64,000 nucleotides of DNA from an uncultured Prevotellaceae bacterium (GTDB taxonomy: Bacteria; Bacteroidota; Bacteroidia; Bacteroidales; Bacteroidaceae): contig ONHN01000005.1 of assembly GCA_900317635.1 (NCBI GenBank), positions 1 to 64,000 of the forward strand. The letters run 5' to 3'. The notes beneath the pieces were generated by a model that had not been told where the DNA came from, did not search any database, and saw only the letters and a list, made by a program, of their open reading frames with translations. Numbering within the stretch: position 1 is the first letter of the stretch; each line of letters opens with the position of its first letter. A program made the translations under genes and the position numbers. Shown here in pieces: positions 55,188 to 64,000 of this stretch.

Positions 55188-58100
55188 TTATTTCTTAAGA
55201 CGATACTTGGCTGCAAACTTACGTGCCTTGGCGGCAGAAGCCCAGAATTGGTCGTAACCGCCACCGCCCAGAGCCGTGAAGTTCAGCACGCCGTCAACCT
55301 GGTGAATAGCGGCGTAGGAAGAGTTCTTCACGTAGCGCGCGCTGCTCACGTTGGTGGGGCTGGCGTTGAAGTTCATGTCGCGAGCAAGCAGGTTGTAGGG
55401 AGCAATAACTTGGTGGGACGTGCCAGCTTCGTCGGTCAAACGCATAGCACCTGCCGTTTGGTTAACGGTGATGTTAAGGTAAGCGTTGGCCACGTTGTCA
55501 ATACAAGAAGTCTGATACGTACCGCTGTCCGTCACGTTATCTACATAGAAGGCCTGGTCCTGGAAGTGATACTTGACGAAGTTAATCAGGCAAGTAAGCA
55601 TGGCCTGTACCTTAGCCTTGTCTTCATCGCTGAGTTTGCCGTCAGCGTCTTTGTGGTCGTCAACGTAGAGGTTGATGCTCTGCCAAGTGGGGAGGTTCTT
55701 GTTGTTGATGGCATCGAGCACGGCATCGTTCGTCGGTACGTAGATGGTGTAGCGATAGTTGTTGAAGAAACGAACGAGGTAGTCGCCGGCTGCGGGATAG
55801 TTAGGTTCAAGGTTAGTAAAGATGATGTACTTGTTTCGCTCGGCAGACCAGAGGTCTTTTTCGTTGCGCTTGCCCGTAATGCTGTCCTTCAAACCTGCTA
55901 TAATCAGCAGGTCTTCGTTGAAGTTGTTCGGGTCGCAAAGCGAATAGAACTCTGAGAAGTTAGGATCGGTGCTGAGGTAGTGGAAGACGGAATTCATCGT
56001 GGGCTGCACGGGGCGGTCGATGAGGTAAGTCATACCGTTACCATAGCTGTTGGTCTCGCGCGTCATGTCGTAACCCGAAGTGACGGTCGAGAAGTGGTCG
56101 TTAGCGGGGAACTCGTCGGTATCGTAGTTCAGCTGCAAACCGCCTTCAATTTGCATGCCTTCGCCGTTGGCGGCGGTGTTGCCCTGCTTCTTTATATATA
56201 TAGGTGCACCGCTGCGAGAGGTGAAGTAGCGGCGACCGCTGTTCACGCCTTGCGTGTCGTCGTTGTCGTGGATGAGAATGTGCTGGTTCACCATCTCAAC
56301 CATCAGCTCACGCTTCGTAGGACCGTACTCCGACGTCAGCGAAGCGGTCGGCAGGTGCACGTAACGAGTGCCGGAAGCTTCGTCGGCATCGGTCTGACCC
56401 GTTTCAGCGTTGTATTTATAAGCCGTGGCACGGATAGGCAGACGCGGCGTATTGGAAGCAGCACTGCCACGCGTGCTGGACTCTTCGTACTCGAAGCGCC
56501 AGTAACGGTAGTTGCCCGGAACGCCCGAAGCTATCGAAACGGGATCAACGTAACCATAGAGGCCAAGACCGTCATCAGTAGGAACGAAGAACGTGAAGCG
56601 GCTCTGCATGGCCTTAAGGTAGGTGCTGAAGTACTGCTTCAGCGGAGCACTGTTGTAGAGGCTTCCGTCAATGTAAGCCTCGTCGGCACGCAGAACGGAG
56701 TTGACAATGCGCGTGTTGTTCGAAAGCAGGACAGGAGCGGCAACAGAGCTGTAGTCGGCAGGACTAATCACCGTGTTCATGATATAAACAACACCATTGC
56801 TGGCCAAAACGACGCTGTCAATGGCGGCGCGATAGTCGGCCTCGGTAGCATAGTTGTCGAACATCTGGTCTTGCGCGTCGTTCATAATGGTGAGGTACTT
56901 GCTGGGAACGGTTTCGTTGAACGAGTCTTTCATCAAGTTGTTGATGAGAGCGGCCACTACGTTCAAGGGAATTTGCGCAACGTTGAACGAAAGGTTCTCA
57001 CGCGTCACAGGCTTCTGCTTGGCATAGCGGTTCATCAGCGTCGTGCCTGCTCCCTCGAGGAAGTACGACTCCAAAGCTGCATTGCTCGGAACGAACATGG
57101 CACCCATATCGTTCTCCTTAACCGTCGTGCTGGAGATAGCGTATGCGTTCCATCCCGGGTCGTAGCTCAACTTGGGGAACTCCCCGAGGCTGCGGTTGTT
57201 AAGGTCGTTGTTAATGGCACCTACAGCGGTGTTCGTGGCAATATACTTCTTTGTGAAAACAGAGTCGATGTTAAGCGATTGGTGCAGCTGCTGATACTCG
57301 GAGGTCAGCTGGGCATTATAAAGAGGGATACTGAAACGCTCCAACATCTCGCTGAAAAGGCTCGTTTGCTCATTCTGGCGAATAACCTCAGCCATGCTGG
57401 GGGGCGTAACGAGTACGGCATCAAGCACGTGATAGTAACCATTCAAACACGTAACGTCCTGCTCTATCACCTGGCGGTTGTAGATGTAGCTGCGGTCTCC
57501 ACCGTCTTCGGGCCAACTATCTACGGGCTGGTTGAGCAGGAACGTAATGTCGGAGTGCTTAATGTTCTTGTCTTTCATCTGTCCCTCAAGGAAGTGCGTC
57601 ATCATGGGGTTCGTACCGTCGGTAGCCATGTAGATACCACCCTTCTCCTGGGTGCGATACCAGCTCCAGACGTCGCGAAGGTTAGCCGAGTTGGAAGATT
57701 CGCCCTCTTCGGCAACATACTTCATAGGGGGCAGCTCATAGTAGTGCCAGAAAGCAATGGAGTCAGTGGCCGACGCGTTGGTGCCCTGTCGCAGACAGAG
57801 GTTCTTACCAGCCGTGCCAGCCGTGTTGGAAAGCATCTCCATCACGTAGGCATTGTTGAGCATTGAGCCGTTCAGCAGCAAGCGCTTCTGGTTCATCGAG
57901 AGCTGCTCGTAACTGCGGATAGGATTGCCATTGCCGTCTTTCCAATTCGTGGTCTTAAAGAACTGCGCAAAGGCATCATCGTTGGCTACGAAAAGCGTCT
58001 TAGAACCGGTTTTTGCCAGCACGTCTGCATAATCGAGGTCGTCGATGAGGCGTACCTCGGTCGTGAACGTCCCGTTTTTCTTCAACTCGTCGTATATACT

Positions 58101-58235
58101 TGCTTTCAGGTCGGAAGGCAGCGTGTTTTCAAGCGTGTCGAATTCCGTGTCCTGGCACGAAGTAATACCGCAAGTTGAGAGTAGACACGTTGCACCTAAC
58201 AACGTGATACCCATTCTGTAGAAACGGTTTTTCAT
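55188..58235 (-). CDS. Large multi-fasciclin surface lipoprotein 3
   Basis: 1015 residues. Lipoprotein signal (MKNRFYRMGITLLGATCLLS; lipid-acceptor Cys within STCGITSC). Several FAS1-like domains can be picked out from their hallmark strands: GSKTLFVANDDAFAQFFKTT, MGAMFVPSNAALESYFLEGA, SRFTFFVPTDDGLGLYGYVD and YRYTIYVPTNDAVLDAINNK, each with a later H/V-D-A type strand (VLDAVLVTPPSMAEV). First gene of the seven-gene operon, directly behind the promoter at 58303-58332. Confidence 0.82.
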   Translation of the reverse strand: MKNRFYRMGITLLGATCLLSTCGITSCQDTEFDTLENTLPSDLKASIYDELKKNGTFTTEVRLIDDLDYADVLAKTGSKTLFVANDDAFAQFFKTTNWKDGNGNPIRSYEQLSMNQKRLLLNGSMLNNAYVMEMLSNTAGTAGKNLCLRQGTNASATDSIAFWHYYELPPMKYVAEEGESSNSANLRDVWSWYRTQEKGGIYMATDGTNPMMTHFLEGQMKDKNIKHSDITFLLNQPVDSWPEDGGDRSYIYNRQVIEQDVTCLNGYYHVLDAVLVTPPSMAEVIRQNEQTSLFSEMLERFSIPLYNAQLTSEYQQLHQSLNIDSVFTKKYIATNTAVGAINNDLNNRSLGEFPKLSYDPGWNAYAISSTTVKENDMGAMFVPSNAALESYFLEGAGTTLMNRYAKQKPVTRENLSFNVAQIPLNVVAALINNLMKDSFNETVPSKYLTIMNDAQDQMFDNYATEADYRAAIDSVVLASNGVVYIMNTVISPADYSSVAAPVLLSNNTRIVNSVLRADEAYIDGSLYNSAPLKQYFSTYLKAMQSRFTFFVPTDDGLGLYGYVDPVSIASGVPGNYRYWRFEYEESSTRGSAASNTPRLPIRATAYKYNAETGQTDADEASGTRYVHLPTASLTSEYGPTKRELMVEMVNQHILIHDNDDTQGVNSGRRYFTSRSGAPIYIKKQGNTAANGEGMQIEGGLQLNYDTDEFPANDHFSTVTSGYDMTRETNSYGNGMTYLIDRPVQPTMNSVFHYLSTDPNFSEFYSLCDPNNFNEDLLIIAGLKDSITGKRNEKDLWSAERNKYIIFTNLEPNYPAAGDYLVRFFNNYRYTIYVPTNDAVLDAINNKNLPTWQSINLYVDDHKDADGKLSDEDKAKVQAMLTCLINFVKYHFQDQAFYVDNVTDSGTYQTSCIDNVANAYLNITVNQTAGAMRLTDEAGTSHQVIAPYNLLARDMNFNASPTNVSSARYVKNSSYAAIHQVDGVLNFTALGGGGYDQFWASAAKARKFAAKYRLKK

Positions 58236-58302
58236 ACCATTAATTAGTTGATTTTATTAAATTTGTATGTTTTTCGAGCGTGTGTGCACTCCTTGCAATC
58301 GG

Positions 58303-58332
58303 CAAATTTAATAGCTTTTTACCATTCGTCAA
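58303..58332 (-). promoter_or_regulatory. Promoter of the Sus-fasciclin operon (TTG-N19-TAAATTTG)
   Basis: On the minus strand TTG (58330-58332), 19 bp, then TAAATTTG (58303-58310): an exact match to the Bacteroidota -33/-7 consensus and spacing, 68 bp before the first ATG. I find no comparable element in the short gaps inside the operon. Confidence 0.85.
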
Positions 58333-58619
58333 CTCCACAAAGCAATTTTTCCTATTATTTTAAGGTTTTTTAAGATTTGGCGTGTTTCGTATTGTTAAAG
58401 CCTGCGGCGCGAAAAGGAGGGATTATGAAAATGAGGCGGGGTATGGGAGGAGCCTAGTCCAATCCCTCGGAGAGCCAGCAAGAGAAATGCTGAGCGAAGG
58501 GCGGCGGCGCAAAGGACGCGGAGAGGCGGCCAAAAACAGAAAGAAAAAATGTCGCTAATGAAAGAAAATATGCACGACAAGGGCCAACGCTATCAATGCA
58601 CAGAAAAATGCCTGGTATT
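58333..58619. other. Intergenic region without recognisable gene
   Basis: Between the operon promoter and array E I see no frame with homology and no clear terminator. Short A-rich runs and one possible degenerate 22-bp unit (from 58598) adjoin the array. Confidence 0.5.
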
Positions 58620-58866
58620 GAAAGCAGAACTTTCTCGCGATGAAAAGCCTACTTTCAAGCCTCAAAAATCCGCCTTTCTGCCGCTGAAAAGCCCATTTTT
58701 TGGCTCTGATACCCCACCCGCCTGCCGCTGAAAGGGGCACTTTCGTGCGCCAAAAGGAAAACCTTCAGGCTTTGAAAGTCACACTTTCAGGCTTTGAAAG
58801 CCAAACTTTCAGGCTTTGAAAGGAAGACTTTCAGGCTTTGAAAGGATGCCTTTCAAAGCCTGAAAG
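58620..58866. repeat. Array E: eleven 22-bp units with GAAAG / CTTTC boxes and two variable segments
   Basis: Units start at 58620 and every 22 bp to 58840, then GAAAG again at 58862. The layout is GAAAG (5) + variable (5) + CTTTC (5) + variable (7). First variable segments: cagaa, gccta, tccgc, gccca, cccac, gggca, gaaaa, tcaca, ccaaa, gaaga, gatgc. Second segments: tcgcgat, aagcctc, tgccgct, tggctct, tgccgct, gtgcgcc, then aggcttt four times, then aaagcct. Boxes decay in units 3-5 and 7 but the register never slips. The boxes are reverse complements of each other. Confidence 0.95.
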
Positions 58867-58988
58867 ACGCATGGGGTGTAGTTTAACGATTTTAGTTGAC
58901 TACTTGTGGTCTTACTCACAATAAGGGTTGACCCCAGATTAAACTTAATTTTATTTCACGTTGACTCGACTTTATGTAAAAATTATTG

Positions 58989-59232
58989 TTGTCCGCTAAA
59001 GTTGCCGTAGCTGGCACACCATATTTTTCCCCCGTCGCACGTAGTGCGTCGTAGGGTAATTTGCAGTACACGCTTATTGCGCCTGAAGTAGGAGTCGCAC
59101 ACCAACCTTAACTTCATATTTGTGCGACTCCTACGGAGACGCAGTAGGCAGACAGCTACTACTATCCCACGACGCACTACGTGCGACGGGGGTTAAGCAT
59201 GGTGTGTTGCCTACGGCAACCTTTTAGCGGAC
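58989..59232. mobile_element. MITE-like element, about 244 bp, nested inverted repeats
   Basis: Outer arms TTGTCCGCTAAA-GTTGCCGTAG and CTACGGCAAC-CTTTTAGCGGACAC share the family terminus. Inside, CCCCCGTCGCACGTAGTGCG (59029-59048) matches the complement near 59173-59192, and an inner pair TAGGAGTCGCACA / TTGTGCGACTCCTA lies between. The single strand would fold into one long hairpin. No open frame. It lies between array E and the rpoC terminator, with 122 bp of unremarkable sequence on its left. Confidence 0.85.
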
Positions 59233-59345
59233 ACTAATATTTCCAAATTATCGGCTCATCGCATGCTTAAAAACGGATGAATGAGGCACAAATTGAGCCG
59301 ATTTAACTCATGGACTGAGCATGAGACAGCGACACGGGAGAGTGC

Positions 59346-59400
59346 CGCAGGCGAGACGCCTACCTTCCCAAGTTTCCGCAGGCGGGACGCCTGCGTCCCA
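59346..59400. repeat. GC-rich hairpin repeat, two copies
   Basis: CCGCAGGCGAGACGCCTACC and CCGCAGGCGGGACGCCTGCG, each followed by a TCCCA, lie 31 bp apart. Each is a GCAGGC/GCCTGC-type stem like those at 37645-37710, so this is the same REP-like family. The first copy has a mismatched arm. Confidence 0.75.
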
Positions 59401-59415
59401 TGCTACGAGCTCCTC

Positions 59416-59466
59416 AAAAAGAGAACGGCTGCAAGCCTTTCGCGGTGGGAAGGTTTGCAGCCGTTC
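59416..59466 (-). terminator. Rho-independent terminator of the rpoBC operon
   Basis: GAACGGCTGCAAGCCTT (59423-59439) pairs with AAGGTTTGCAGCCGTTC (59450-59466), with one G-T/A-C step. On the minus strand it runs into CTCTTTTTG (T run 59416-59420). It lies 40 bp after the rpoC stop. Confidence 0.9.
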
Positions 59467-59505
59467 GGATGTATGAACAACGAAGTATAGCGCGATTGGG
59501 AGTGG

Positions 59506-62500
59506 CTATGCTTCGGCGGTATCGCTGACGGTGAGGGTTTCGCCTTCGGCGTTAGCAGCGGCGTAGGCTTCTTCCTCACGGGCGCGCTGTGCGGCGGCCA
59601 TTTCCTCGGCATCGCCCACGATGAGGTGGGAGAATTCGCGCAGTCCGGTACCAGCGGGAATGAGGTGACCGCAGATAACGTTCTCCTTCATACCTTCGAG
59701 CAAGTCGCTCTTGCCTCGGATAGCGGCCTCGTTGAGGACCTTGGTGGTTTCCTGGAATGAGGCGGCGGACATAAAGCTCTTGGTTTGAAGTGCGGCGCGG
59801 GTGATGCCTTGCAGAATTTGCGTAGAGGTAGCGGGCATGGCGTCGCGCGTCTGCACGGGCTTGAGGTCGCGGCGTTTGAGCATGGAATTTTCGTCGCGCA
59901 GCTTGCGCGCCGTGACAATCATGCCCTTCTTCATCGTTTCGCTGTCGCCAGCGTCGATGACGACTTTCTTGCCCCAAATGCGGTCGTTTTCTTCGAAGAA
60001 ATCGAGCTTATCAACCAGTTGCTGTTCGAGGAAGCCTGTGTCGCCTGGGTCGTTGATTTGCACTTTGCGCATCATCTGACGAACGATGACCTCGAAGTGC
60101 TTATCGTTGATCTTCACACCCTGGAGGCGATAGACGTCTTGCACCTCGTTGACGATGTATTCCTGCACAGCCGTGGGGCCTTTGATGGCCAGGATGTCGG
60201 CTGGGGTGATGCTACCGTCGGAAAGGGGTTCGCCTGCACGCACGTAGTCGTTCTCTTGCACAAGGATTTGCTTAGAGAGGGGTACGAGATACTTCTTCAC
60301 TTCGCCGAGTTTGGAGGTAATGATCACTTCGCGGTTACCACGCTTCACGGCGCCCATAGTTACCTCGCCGTCGATTTCGCTGACCACGGCAGGATTGCTG
60401 GGGTTGCGGGCTTCGAAGAGTTCGGTCACACGGGGAAGACCACCCGTGATATCGCCTGCCTTACCTACGGCACGCGGTATCTTGATGAGGATGTCGCCAG
60501 CCTGGAGCTGTGCGCCGTCTTCCACGGCGATGTGGCCCAGGATGGGGAAGTTGTAGGTGCGGATAACGTTGCCGTCGTCGTCGAGGATATCGGCCGTAGG
60601 CACGCAACCAGCGCGGTGGCTATCGATGATGATGCGTTCGCGAAGGTTGGTAGCTTCGTCGGTTTCTACGCGGAAGGTGACACCTTCGGTCACGTCGTTG
60701 AAGCGAACGCGACCAGCAGTTTCGGTAACGATAACAGCGTTGAAGGGGTCCCACTTGGCAATGACGGTGCCTTTCTCCACGCGCGTCTTGTCGGCCACGA
60801 AGAGTTTCGAGCCATAAGGCACGTTTTGAACGGAGAGGACGATACCCGTGTTTTCGTCGATGAAATGGGCTTCGGCCAAACGTCCTACGACGGTCTTGAT
60901 AGGCGTTCCGTCGTCGTCGGTAGAATCGACGGTGCGCAGTTCGTCGAACTCAACGCGGCAGTTTTGCTTGGCAATAATCGTGGCGTTGGCGGCGGCGTTT
61001 GATGCAATACCACCAGCGTGGAAGGTTCGTAGCGTCAGCTGCGTACCAGGCTCGCCGATAGACTGCGCTGCAATAACGCCGACAGCTTCGCCCTTCTGCA
61101 CCATGCGCGACGTGGCCAGGTTGCGCCCGTAGCACTTGACGCAGACACCATGCTTGCTCTCGCAGGTAAGTACGGAACGGATTTCGACGCTTTCGATAGG
61201 TGAAGCTTCAATCTCGGCAGCAATGGGCTCGGTGATTTCCTGTCCGGCAGCCACGATGAGCTTACCCGTTGTGGGGTTGGTCACGTCGTGAACAGAGACG
61301 CGGCCGAGGATGCGCTCGCCGAGGGAGGAAATGACTTCGTCGCCGTCCTTTAGTGCGGTGCAAACAAGACCGCGCAGCGTGCCGCAGTCCTCCTCGGTGA
61401 TGATGACGTCGTGGCTCACATCGACAAGACGACGCGTGAGGTAACCAGCATCGGCTGTCTTCAGCGCGGTATCGGCCAGGCCCTTACGTGCACCGTGGGT
61501 GGAGATGAAGTACTCCAGCACGGACATACCTTCCTTAAAGTTCGAGAGGATGGGGTTCTCAATAATCTGGTTGCCTTCTGCACCAGCCTTTTGGGGCTTA
61601 GCCATCAGGCCACGCATACCGGCAAGCTGTGCAATCTGGTCGGCAGAGCCACGGGCTCCCGAGTCGAGCATCATGAAGACGGCGTTGAAGCCTTGGTCGG
61701 CTTCGGTCATCTGCTTCATGAGCGTCTTCTTCAGGTTGGTGTTGGCATGGGTCCAAGCATCAACGACTTGGTTGTAGCGCTCCTTGTCGGTGATGAAACC
61801 CATATTGTAGTTAGCCGTGATGGTATCGACTTCGGCGTTACCCTTTTCGACGATGTCTTTCTTTTCGGCGGGGATGATGATATCGTCGAGGTTGAAGGAC
61901 AGTCCGCCCTCATAGCTCATACGGTAGCCGAGGTTCTTGATACCGTCGAGGAACTCGCAAGCGCGTGCCATACCTACGGTCTTGATGACGCGGGTGATGA
62001 TGTCGCGCAGCGACTTCTTGGAGATGATGCCGTTGAAGAAACCTACTTCGCGCGGTATAATCTCGTTGACGATGACACGTCCGACGGAGGTTTCGAGTAG
62101 TTTCTTGACGATATTGCCTTCCTCGTCGAGGTCTTCAACGACAACCTTTACGGGTGCGTGGACATCTACGCGGCGCTCGTTGAAAGCGATGATAGCTTCT
62201 TCGGGGCCATAGAAGGTGAGACCTTCTCCCTTAGCACCAGCGCGCAGTTTCGTGATGTAGTAGAGGCCGAGCACCATATCCTGCGAGGGCACGGTGATAG
62301 GTGCGCCGTTAGCAGGATTGAGGATATTGTGGCTTTGCAGCATAAGCACCTGCGCCTCCATAATAGCCTCGTTGGAAAGGGGAAGATGGACGGCCATTTG
62401 GTCGCCGTCGAAGTCGGCATTGAAGGCCGTACATGCTAACGGGTGGAGCTGAATGGCTTTACCTTCGATGAGGATAGGCTGGAAGGCTTGAATACCGAGG

Positions 62501-63825
62501 CGGTGCAGGGTCGGTGCGCGGTTGAGGAGGACGGGGTGGCCCTTCATCACGTATTCGAGGATGTCGTAGACGATAGCGTCTTTACGGTCCACAATCTTCT
62601 TTGCGCTCTTCACGGTCTTGACGACGCCGCGCTCGATGAGTTTGCGGATGATGAAGGGCTTGTAGAGCTCAGCTGCCATGAGCTTAGGCAGACCGCACTC
62701 GCCCATCTTCAGTTCGGGACCTACGACGATGACGGAACGTGCGGAATAGTCGACACGCTTACCGAGGAGGTTCTGGCGGAAGCGTCCCTGCTTACCCTTC
62801 AGGGAGTCGGAAAGCGACTTGAGGGGGCGGTTGCTATCGCTCTTGACGGCACTGCTCTTGCGACTATTGTCGAAGAGGCTGTCAACAGCTTCTTGAAGCA
62901 TACGTTTCTCGTTGCGCAGAATGACTTCTGGTGCCTTGATGTCGAGCAGGCGCTTGAGGCGGTTGTTGCGGATGAGGACACGACGATAGAGGTCGTTGAG
63001 GTCGCTCGTAGCAAACCGTCCGCCGTCGAGGGGTACGAGGGGGCGCAAGTCGGGCGGGATGACGGGAATAATCTTCAGGATCATCCACTCGGGCTTGTTG
63101 CGCTCCTTGCTAAGACGGAAGGCTTCGACCACTTGCAGACGCTTCAGGGCTTCGGTCTTACGCTGCACGGAGGTGTCGGAGTTGGCACGGTCGCGCAGTT
63201 CGTAGCTCAAAGCGTCGAGGTCGATGCGTTGCAGGAGGTCGTAGATGGCCTCTGCACCCATTTTGCAAATGAACTTATTGGGGTCGGTGTCTTCAAGCAG
63301 GGCGTTGTCTTTGGGCAACTTCTTGATGACTTCGATGTACTCCTCTTCGGTGAGCAGTTGGTTTGCCTCCACTTCGCCTTCGAGCGCACCAGGCTGGATG
63401 ACGATGTAGCGCTCGTAGTAGATAATGGAGTCGAGTTTCTTGGTAGGCAGACCGAGGAGGTAGCCGATTTTATTGGGCAAAGAACGGAAGTACCAGATAT
63501 GTGCGACGGGTACGACGAGTGAGATGTGGCCCGCGCGTTCGCGGCGCACTTTTTTCTCGGTAACCTCTACACCGCATCGATCGCAGACGATGCCCTTGTA
63601 GCGTATGCGCTTGTATTTTCCGCAGTTGCACTCGTAGTCCTTTGTCGGACCGAAGATGCGTTCGCAGAAAAGGCCGTCGCGCTCGGGCTTGTAGGTGCGA
63701 TAGTTGATGGTTTCGGGTTTGAGCACCTCACCATAGGAGTTGGTCTGTATCTCCTCGGGCGATGCGAGGGAGATGGTGATTTTGGTGAAGTTGTTCTTTA
63801 CCTTGTTGTCTCTTTTGAAAGCCAT
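59506..63825 (-). CDS. rpoC: DNA-directed RNA polymerase subunit beta'
   Basis: 1439 residues, normal for Bacteroidota. It forms the catalytic clamp with RpoB. Zinc-binding domain [19 protein letters not shown] near residue 67; the catalytic aspartates in [17 protein letters not shown]; bridge/trigger helix region [20 protein letters not shown]; second zinc site [18 protein letters not shown]-terminus with [18 protein letters not shown]. The start [20 protein letters not shown] is the conserved one. It follows rpoB by 57 bp, on the same strand. Confidence 0.98.
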   Translation of the reverse strand: MAFKRDNKVKNNFTKITISLASPEEIQTNSYGEVLKPETINYRTYKPERDGLFCERIFGPTKDYECNCGKYKRIRYKGIVCDRCGVEVTEKKVRRERAGHISLVVPVAHIWYFRSLPNKIGYLLGLPTKKLDSIIYYERYIVIQPGALEGEVEANQLLTEEEYIEVIKKLPKDNALLEDTDPNKFICKMGAEAIYDLLQRIDLDALSYELRDRANSDTSVQRKTEALKRLQVVEAFRLSKERNKPEWMILKIIPVIPPDLRPLVPLDGGRFATSDLNDLYRRVLIRNNRLKRLLDIKAPEVILRNEKRMLQEAVDSLFDNSRKSSAVKSDSNRPLKSLSDSLKGKQGRFRQNLLGKRVDYSARSVIVVGPELKMGECGLPKLMAAELYKPFIIRKLIERGVVKTVKSAKKIVDRKDAIVYDILEYVMKGHPVLLNRAPTLHRLGIQAFQPILIEGKAIQLHPLACTAFNADFDGDQMAVHLPLSNEAIMEAQVLMLQSHNILNPANGAPITVPSQDMVLGLYYITKLRAGAKGEGLTFYGPEEAIIAFNERRVDVHAPVKVVVEDLDEEGNIVKKLLETSVGRVIVNEIIPREVGFFNGIISKKSLRDIITRVIKTVGMARACEFLDGIKNLGYRMSYEGGLSFNLDDIIIPAEKKDIVEKGNAEVDTITANYNMGFITDKERYNQVVDAWTHANTNLKKTLMKQMTEADQGFNAVFMMLDSGARGSADQIAQLAGMRGLMAKPQKAGAEGNQIIENPILSNFKEGMSVLEYFISTHGARKGLADTALKTADAGYLTRRLVDVSHDVIITEEDCGTLRGLVCTALKDGDEVISSLGERILGRVSVHDVTNPTTGKLIVAAGQEITEPIAAEIEASPIESVEIRSVLTCESKHGVCVKCYGRNLATSRMVQKGEAVGVIAAQSIGEPGTQLTLRTFHAGGIASNAAANATIIAKQNCRVEFDELRTVDSTDDDGTPIKTVVGRLAEAHFIDENTGIVLSVQNVPYGSKLFVADKTRVEKGTVIAKWDPFNAVIVTETAGRVRFNDVTEGVTFRVETDEATNLRERIIIDSHRAGCVPTADILDDDGNVIRTYNFPILGHIAVEDGAQLQAGDILIKIPRAVGKAGDITGGLPRVTELFEARNPSNPAVVSEIDGEVTMGAVKRGNREVIITSKLGEVKKYLVPLSKQILVQENDYVRAGEPLSDGSITPADILAIKGPTAVQEYIVNEVQDVYRLQGVKINDKHFEVIVRQMMRKVQINDPGDTGFLEQQLVDKLDFFEENDRIWGKKVVIDAGDSETMKKGMIVTARKLRDENSMLKRRDLKPVQTRDAMPATSTQILQGITRAALQTKSFMSAASFQETTKVLNEAAIRGKSDLLEGMKENVICGHLIPAGTGLREFSHLIVGDAEEMAAAQRAREEEAYAAANAEGETLTVSDTAEA

Positions 63826-63882
63826 ATTATATATGTGTGTCTATATTATCAGAGAGAGAGTCGTTAGAAAGGCGCGCTGCGC

Positions 63883-64000
63883 TTAGTCGAGAGATACGCT
63901 GAGGCCGAGGCCACGCAGTTCGTGGAGCAAGACGTTGAGCGATTCGGGAATGCCTGGAGTTGGCATTTGGTCGCCTTTGACGATGGCTTCGTATGCCTTG
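63883..64000 (-). CDS. rpoB: DNA-directed RNA polymerase subunit beta, C-terminal fragment
   Basis: The last 38 codons plus stop of rpoB; the rest lies beyond the right edge. The translated end reads [20 protein letters not shown] then [18 protein letters not shown], the conserved beta-subunit tail that contacts beta'. The TAA stop is at 63883-63885, and rpoC begins 57 bp downstream. Confidence 0.97.
   Translation of the reverse strand, partial: KAYEAIVKGDQMPTPGIPESLNVLLHELRGLGLSVSLD

Noticed and set aside
55980..57866. A 628-codon open frame antisense to the large fasciclin protein
   Set aside because: No recognisable domain, and entirely covered by the well supported minus-strand gene.
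58620..58866. Array E as a CRISPR array
   Set aside because: Units of 22 bp with 5-base boxes are far shorter than CRISPR repeat-spacer units, there is no long conserved repeat, and no cas gene is in the window.

Overview
The window comes from a Bacteroidota chromosome, most likely order Bacteroidales near Prevotellaceae. The support is SusC/SusD pairs, carboxypeptidase-D-like OM proteins, an lpxD-lpxC-lpxA cluster, BspA-type LRR protein with dockerin-like ends, DUF5686 and DUF3109 proteins, and promoters of the Bacteroidota form TTG-N19-TAnnTTTG (two are exact, at 20005-20034 and 58303-58332). Genus is inference. I saw no rRNA, tRNA, cas gene or transposase gene.

Layout. 0.2-5.2 kb (minus): DUF5686 OM protein, myo-inositol-1-phosphate synthase, a glycosyltransferase. 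5.3-10.6 kb (plus): miaB, two glycosyltransferases, recX, ung, DUF3109. 10.7-20.0 kb (minus): MlaD-like protein, N-acetylmuramoyl-L-alanine amidase, a beta-barrel OM receptor, N-acetylneuraminate lyase and an M60-like mucinase; the last two suggest mucin/sialic acid use. 20.2-26.4 kb (plus): GHL10 protein, an aspartokinase-homoserine dehydrogenase with a gutted kinase half, a MATE exporter, a cytidylate-kinase-like protein, a YfcE phosphodiesterase. 27.2-36.8 kb: LRR/dockerin surface protein, a membrane-tethered kelch-AraC regulator behind mutS, a small secreted protein, an HhH/beta-barrel protein and a pRiA4b ORF-3-like protein. 36.8-39.8 kb (minus): lpxD-lpxC-lpxA, in which LpxC lacks the FabZ half usual in this phylum. 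40.1-58.2 kb (minus): one seven-gene operon of two SusC/SusD pairs plus three fasciclin-type lipoproteins, with one good promoter at its head and no glycosidase. 59.5-64.0 kb (minus): rpoC and the 3' end of rpoB.

The most unusual content is intergenic. At least five arrays (1-175, 13276-13485, 13542-13647, 26627-26812, 58620-58866) share a 21-22 bp period although their sequences are unrelated. In the clearest ones each unit holds two mutually complementary short boxes about half a period apart, separated by two variable segments. The best example (58620-58866) reads GAAAG-N5-CTTTC-N7 for 11 consecutive 22-bp units. Three of the arrays lie beside elements ending in GTGTCCGSTAAA, which are non-autonomous, MITE-like inverted repeats. 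A second dispersed family (GTGACRAGTGACRAG) and a third GC-rich hairpin family mark other gene ends, including the place where fabZ would be expected.
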